DNA of 64,000 nt, from positions 434,001 to 498,000 of the forward strand of contig CAWERW010000015.1 of NCBI GenBank assembly GCA_963811595.1, in the 5' to 3' direction. Position numbers and translations under genes: made by a program. Source of the stretch: DASQFQ01 sp963811595 (GTDB lineage: Bacteria > Actinomycetota > Thermoleophilia > Solirubrobacterales > Solirubrobacteraceae). Below the pieces are notes generated by a model. The model searched no databases, had not been told where the DNA came from, and saw only the letters and a list, made by a program, of their open reading frames with translations. Positions 61,131 through 64,000 of the stretch are shown here, in pieces (positions within the stretch are counted from its first letter, which is position 1; every line of letters starts with the position of its first letter).

Positions 61131-62158
61131 TCGAACAGCGCCGCGGCGAGCTCGTCGCGGTGCCAGCGGGCGTCGCCGTACGCGTGGGCGTTGGCCTGCG
61201 CGCGTTTGAGGAAGAAGTGCAGGTCGTGCTCCCAGGTGAAGCCGATCCCGCCGTGGACCTGCAGCGCCGACGCCGTGACGCGCGCGCCGCAGTCCGACGC
61301 GTAGGCCTTGGCGATGTTGGCCGCCATCCCGCCCGTCTCGGGCTCGTGATCGAGCGCCCACGCCGCCCACAGCACCGCCGAGCGCGCGCCCTCGACCTCG
61401 AGCAGCATCTGCGCGCACGCGTGCGAGACGGCCTGGTAGGTGCCGATCGGGCGCTCGAACTGGCTGCGGTCCTTCGCGTAGGCGACCGCCATCTCGAGCG
61501 CGCGCTGGCCGAGCCCGACCGACTCCGCCGCGGTCATGACCGCGATCGCGTGCCAGGCGCGCGAGAACGCTTCGTCGTCGCCCGTGAGCTCGTCCGCCTC
61601 CGGCCCGTCGAGCCGCACGGTGTACAGCCGGCGCGTGGTGTCGAGCGACTCGACCGGCTCGACCTCCACGTCGCCGGCGTCGACGACGAAGTGCCGCCCG
61701 CCCTCGGCGGTGACGACGATCAGGTCGGCCGCGGCCGCGTCGGCCACGGCGATCTTGACCCCGCGCAGGTCCGCGCCGAGCGTCGGGTGGTCGGGCTTGC
61801 CGTCGGTGTCCTCGTCCCACTGCGCGACCGTGCCGCGCTTGCCGTCGGCGAGCCGCCCGCCCTCGCCGGCGGCGTCGAGCAGCAGCGCCGCCGCCCACGT
61901 GGACGGCAGCGGCGTCGGCGCGCACGCGTAGCCGAGCTCCTCGGCCAGCACCGCGAGCTCGACGATCCCGAGCCCCGACTCCTTCAGCGCCAGCTCCGGC
62001 CAGCCGAGCCCCGCGATCTCCTCCCACTGCGCGTCGGTGAAGGCGCGCTCCTCCTCGAGCGCGAGCCGCCGCACCTCCTCGAGCTTGTAGCGGGCGCCGA
62101 GGAACTCGCGCGCGGTGCGCTTGATGTCCTGCTGGTCCTCGGAGAGGTCGAAGTTCAT
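61127..62158 (-). CDS. Acyl-CoA dehydrogenase family protein, likely non-catalytic partner
   Basis: A 343-residue acyl-CoA dehydrogenase. It starts MNFDLSEDQQDIKRTAREFL. FERPIGTYQAVSHACAQMLL and QVHGGIGFTWEHDLHFFLKR bind FAD. The C terminus stops before the usual IYEGT-type segment, so the catalytic Glu is missing. In mycobacterial steroid catabolism such short subunits pair with a full subunit in alpha2-beta2 enzymes. The ATGA coupling to the full-length gene upstream supports that reading. Confidence 0.92.
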   Translation of the reverse strand: MNFDLSEDQQDIKRTAREFLGARYKLEEVRRLALEEERAFTDAQWEEIAGLGWPELALKESGLGIVELAVLAEELGYACAPTPLPSTWAAALLLDAAGEGGRLADGKRGTVAQWDEDTDGKPDHPTLGADLRGVKIAVADAAAADLIVVTAEGGRHFVVDAGDVEVEPVESLDTTRRLYTVRLDGPEADELTGDDEAFSRAWHAIAVMTAAESVGLGQRALEMAVAYAKDRSQFERPIGTYQAVSHACAQMLLEVEGARSAVLWAAWALDHEPETGGMAANIAKAYASDCGARVTASALQVHGGIGFTWEHDLHFFLKRAQANAHAYGDARWHRDELAAALFD

Positions 62159-63291
62159 TTCGCGCGCGGGAGCCCCAGGACCCGCTCGGCGACGATGTTC
62201 TTGAGGATCTCGGTCGTGCCGCCCTCGATCGAGTTGGCGCGCGCCCGCAGGTAGCGGTAGGTCCACGGGTCGTCGACGAGCTGCGCACGTGGGCCCAGGA
62301 GATCGAGCGCGAGCTCGCTCAGCGACTGGTTGACCTCCGCCCAGTGCCACTTGCCCAGCGAGCCCTCCGGCCCCGGCGCGCCGTGCGCCTGCAGCTTGCT
62401 CAGCCCGCGGTAGGCGGTCAGCCGCAGCACCTGCGCCTCGGCGTAGACCTGCGCGAAGCGCTGGCGCATGATCGGGTCCTTGTCGGCGCCGACCTCGCGC
62501 GCGCGCTCGAGCAGCTCGCGCAGCGCGATCTGCACGCTCACCTGGAGCGCGAACGCCAGCCCTGCCCGCTCGTGCATGAGCGTCGTGATCGCCACCGCCC
62601 AGCCGTTGTTCTCGCCCCCGACGATGTTCTCGTGCGGGATCCGCGCCTCCTCGATGAAGAGCTCGTTGAACTCCGCCTCGCCGGTGATCTGGCGCAGCGG
62701 CCGGATCTCGACCGCGTCCTGCTCCATGTCCATCAGGAAGTAGGTGAGCCCGCGGTGCTTGGCGGCGTCCCCGTCCGTGCGCGCGAGCAGCATGCACCAC
62801 TTGGCCTGGTGGGCCATCGTCGTCCACACCTTCTGGCCCGTCACCACCCACTCGTCGCCGTCACGCACCGCCTTCGTCTTCAGCGACGCGAGGTCGGAGC
62901 CCGACTGCGGCTCGGAGAAGCCCTGGCACCAGATCTCGTCGGCGGACAGGATCGGGCCGAGGTAGCGCTCCTTCTGGTCGTCGGTTCCGTGACCGATGAC
63001 CGTCGGCCCGCCCATCGCGAGCCCGAGCGTGTTCGCCATCTGCGGCGCGCCCGAGCGCGCGACCTCCTCGGAGAAGATCGCCTGCTCGAACAGCGTGGCG
63101 CCCGAGCCGCCGTACTGCTCGGGCCAGCTCAGCCCCGCCCAGCCGCGCTCGTTGAGCTTGCGCTGCCAGGCGCGGCGGAACTCGAAGCCGGCGTCGTCAC
63201 CCTCGGGCGTCGGCCCGGGATGGTTCGCCTCGAGCCAGCGGCGCACCTCGTCCCGGAACTCGCGCTCGGTCGGCGACAGGGTCAGATCCAT
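62155..63291 (-). CDS. Acyl-CoA dehydrogenase family protein, catalytic partner
   Basis: A 378-residue acyl-CoA dehydrogenase. Motifs: WPEQYGGSGATLFEQAIFSE, WCQGFSEPQSGSDLASLKTK, VVTGQKVWTTMAHQAKWCML and the C-terminal ANSIEGGTTEILKNIVAERV, where the Glu in IEGG takes the catalytic base position. It is coupled to the shorter dehydrogenase gene that follows. The substrate may be a CoA-activated ring or side chain (inference from the FadE28/29-like pair). Confidence 0.93.
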   Translation of the reverse strand: MDLTLSPTEREFRDEVRRWLEANHPGPTPEGDDAGFEFRRAWQRKLNERGWAGLSWPEQYGGSGATLFEQAIFSEEVARSGAPQMANTLGLAMGGPTVIGHGTDDQKERYLGPILSADEIWCQGFSEPQSGSDLASLKTKAVRDGDEWVVTGQKVWTTMAHQAKWCMLLARTDGDAAKHRGLTYFLMDMEQDAVEIRPLRQITGEAEFNELFIEEARIPHENIVGGENNGWAVAITTLMHERAGLAFALQVSVQIALRELLERAREVGADKDPIMRQRFAQVYAEAQVLRLTAYRGLSKLQAHGAPGPEGSLGKWHWAEVNQSLSELALDLLGPRAQLVDDPWTYRYLRARANSIEGGTTEILKNIVAERVLGLPRAK

Positions 63292-64000
63292 TGCGCCGGG
63301 ACGCTAGCGCGACTCCGCCGAGGATGAGCGCCAGTCCCACGATCGTCGCCGCCGTGATCTCCTCGTCGAGGAGGATCGCGCCGTAGAGCAGGGCGACGCC
63401 CGGCGCGAGGTAGGAGACGAGCGACGCGCGGCCCGCGCCCGCCTCCGCGATCAGCGTGTAGAAGATGACGAACGCGAGCGCGGTGCCCACGACGCCGAGC
63501 ACGAGCACCGCGAGCGTGGCGCGCAGGCCGGGCGCCGACGACGGCGCGGTGGCGATCGCGGCGGGCAGCGTCAGCACGGTGGCGACGAGGATCGAGAGGA
63601 ACGACGTCGTCATCGAGGTGAGGCCCTTGTAGCGCTTCACGATGAAGCTCGACAGCGCGTAACAGACGGCCGCGCCGACCATCGCCAGTGCGCCCAGGAA
63701 CGCCCAGATCGAGTGGACGGACTCGACCCCGACGCACAGCGCGACGCCGGCGAGCCCGAGGATCATGCCGCCGAGCGCGACCGGGGGGACCTTCTCGCTC
63801 GGGTCGATCAGCGGCGCGAAGGCGGCCACGAACAGCGAGGCGGGCGCGATCAGCACCGCGGTCAGGCCGCTCGGCACCTCGAGCTCGCCGAACGTGATCA
63901 GGTTGAACGGCAGCGCGATCGCCACGGTGCCGAGCAGCACCGCGCGCCACGGGCGGACGCGCAGCTCGGCCCAGGCGGCGCGCGCCTCGGCGCCGCCGCC
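63197..64000 (-). CDS. EamA/DMT-family transporter, 5' part outside window
   Basis: About 267 residues are visible; the start lies beyond the right edge because the frame stays open to 64000 (AAWAELRVRPWRAVLLGTVA). At least seven membrane helices with the EamA repeat pattern are present: GLTAVLIAPASLFVAAFAPL, AVCYALSSFIVKRYKG, SYLAPGVALLYGAILLDEEI, ATIVGLALILGGVALASRR. It probably exports a small metabolite. The last 30 residues after the final helix overlap the start of the acyl-CoA dehydrogenase gene by 95 bases. Confidence 0.88.
   Translation of the reverse strand, partial: GGGAEARAAWAELRVRPWRAVLLGTVAIALPFNLITFGELEVPSGLTAVLIAPASLFVAAFAPLIDPSEKVPPVALGGMILGLAGVALCVGVESVHSIWAFLGALAMVGAAVCYALSSFIVKRYKGLTSMTTSFLSILVATVLTLPAAIATAPSSAPGLRATLAVLVLGVVGTALAFVIFYTLIAEAGAGRASLVSYLAPGVALLYGAILLDEEITAATIVGLALILGGVALASRRNGSDPVADRARVPGRGAPLARGEPSRADARG

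Noticed and set aside
59243..62254. 1003-residue open frame on the plus strand
   Set aside because: It passes antisense through glk, out of frame through the LCP gene and antisense through the dehydrogenase. Composition is that of a shadow frame and no domain is seen.

Overview
The window is very GC-rich, densely packed chromosomal DNA from an actinobacterium-like organism. The gene content suggests the class Thermoleophilia (Solirubrobacterales or relatives): a six-gene Mce cluster, a CsrA gene, zinc-ribbon rhomboid-like and DUF6529 membrane proteins, secreted SpoIVB-type S55 and beta-propeller proteins with Pro/Thr-rich linkers, and an actinobacterial housekeeping gene order. No 16S rRNA is present, so the class assignment is an inference. 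No prophage, insertion sequence or CRISPR array was seen.

Layout. 1-7845 holds a minus-strand operon of six Mce/MlaD-type genes; the last runs off the left edge and no YrbE permease is visible. 8008-12755 carries a small zinc-ribbon gene, tRNA-Leu(UAA), an unusual ECF sigma factor fused to a zinc-finger and membrane/Pro-Thr tail, a CsaA-like protein coupled to an R2lox-type oxidase, and an Lrp-domain/metallo-hydrolase group. 12777-19105 contains selD, a rhomboid-like protein, a carboxylate-amine ligase, a DUF2090 aldolase-like protein, a nuclease, csrA and an acetyltransferase. 19102-31485 is a long minus-strand run: rplY, pth, DUF6529/cytochrome c, methyltransferase, mfd, a SurA/PrsA-like lipoprotein, mazG, a LysR regulator, a cupin, eno and divIC. 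31549-39806 has a secreted GH2 glycosidase, an acyl-CoA ligase, prs and glmU. tRNA-Gln(UUG) at 39843 is followed by an HNH endonuclease. 40692-49534 is mixed metabolism and signalling (S55 protein, TolB-like propeller, aminotransferase, MTA phosphorylase, cyclase plus PucR regulator). 49524-60042 holds ispE, rsmA, tatD, metG, rsmI and a ROK glucokinase. 60057-64000 has an LCP-family protein, an acyl-CoA dehydrogenase pair and a truncated EamA transporter.

The blocks metG-tatD-rsmA-ispE, glmU-prs, rplY-pth, mfd-mazG and eno-divIC resemble the housekeeping neighbourhood known from mycobacteria, which supports the actinobacterial assignment.

Two patterns stand out. First, most tandem genes overlap by four bases as NTGA. 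In three cases (mazG, pth and a small gene after prs) the base before TGA is C, so the only start that restores the full protein is CTG. Second, a two-hairpin intergenic element occurs at 31887-31948 and 49255-49315, with base changes in the two copies that preserve pairing. A shorter third copy lies directly after csrA.
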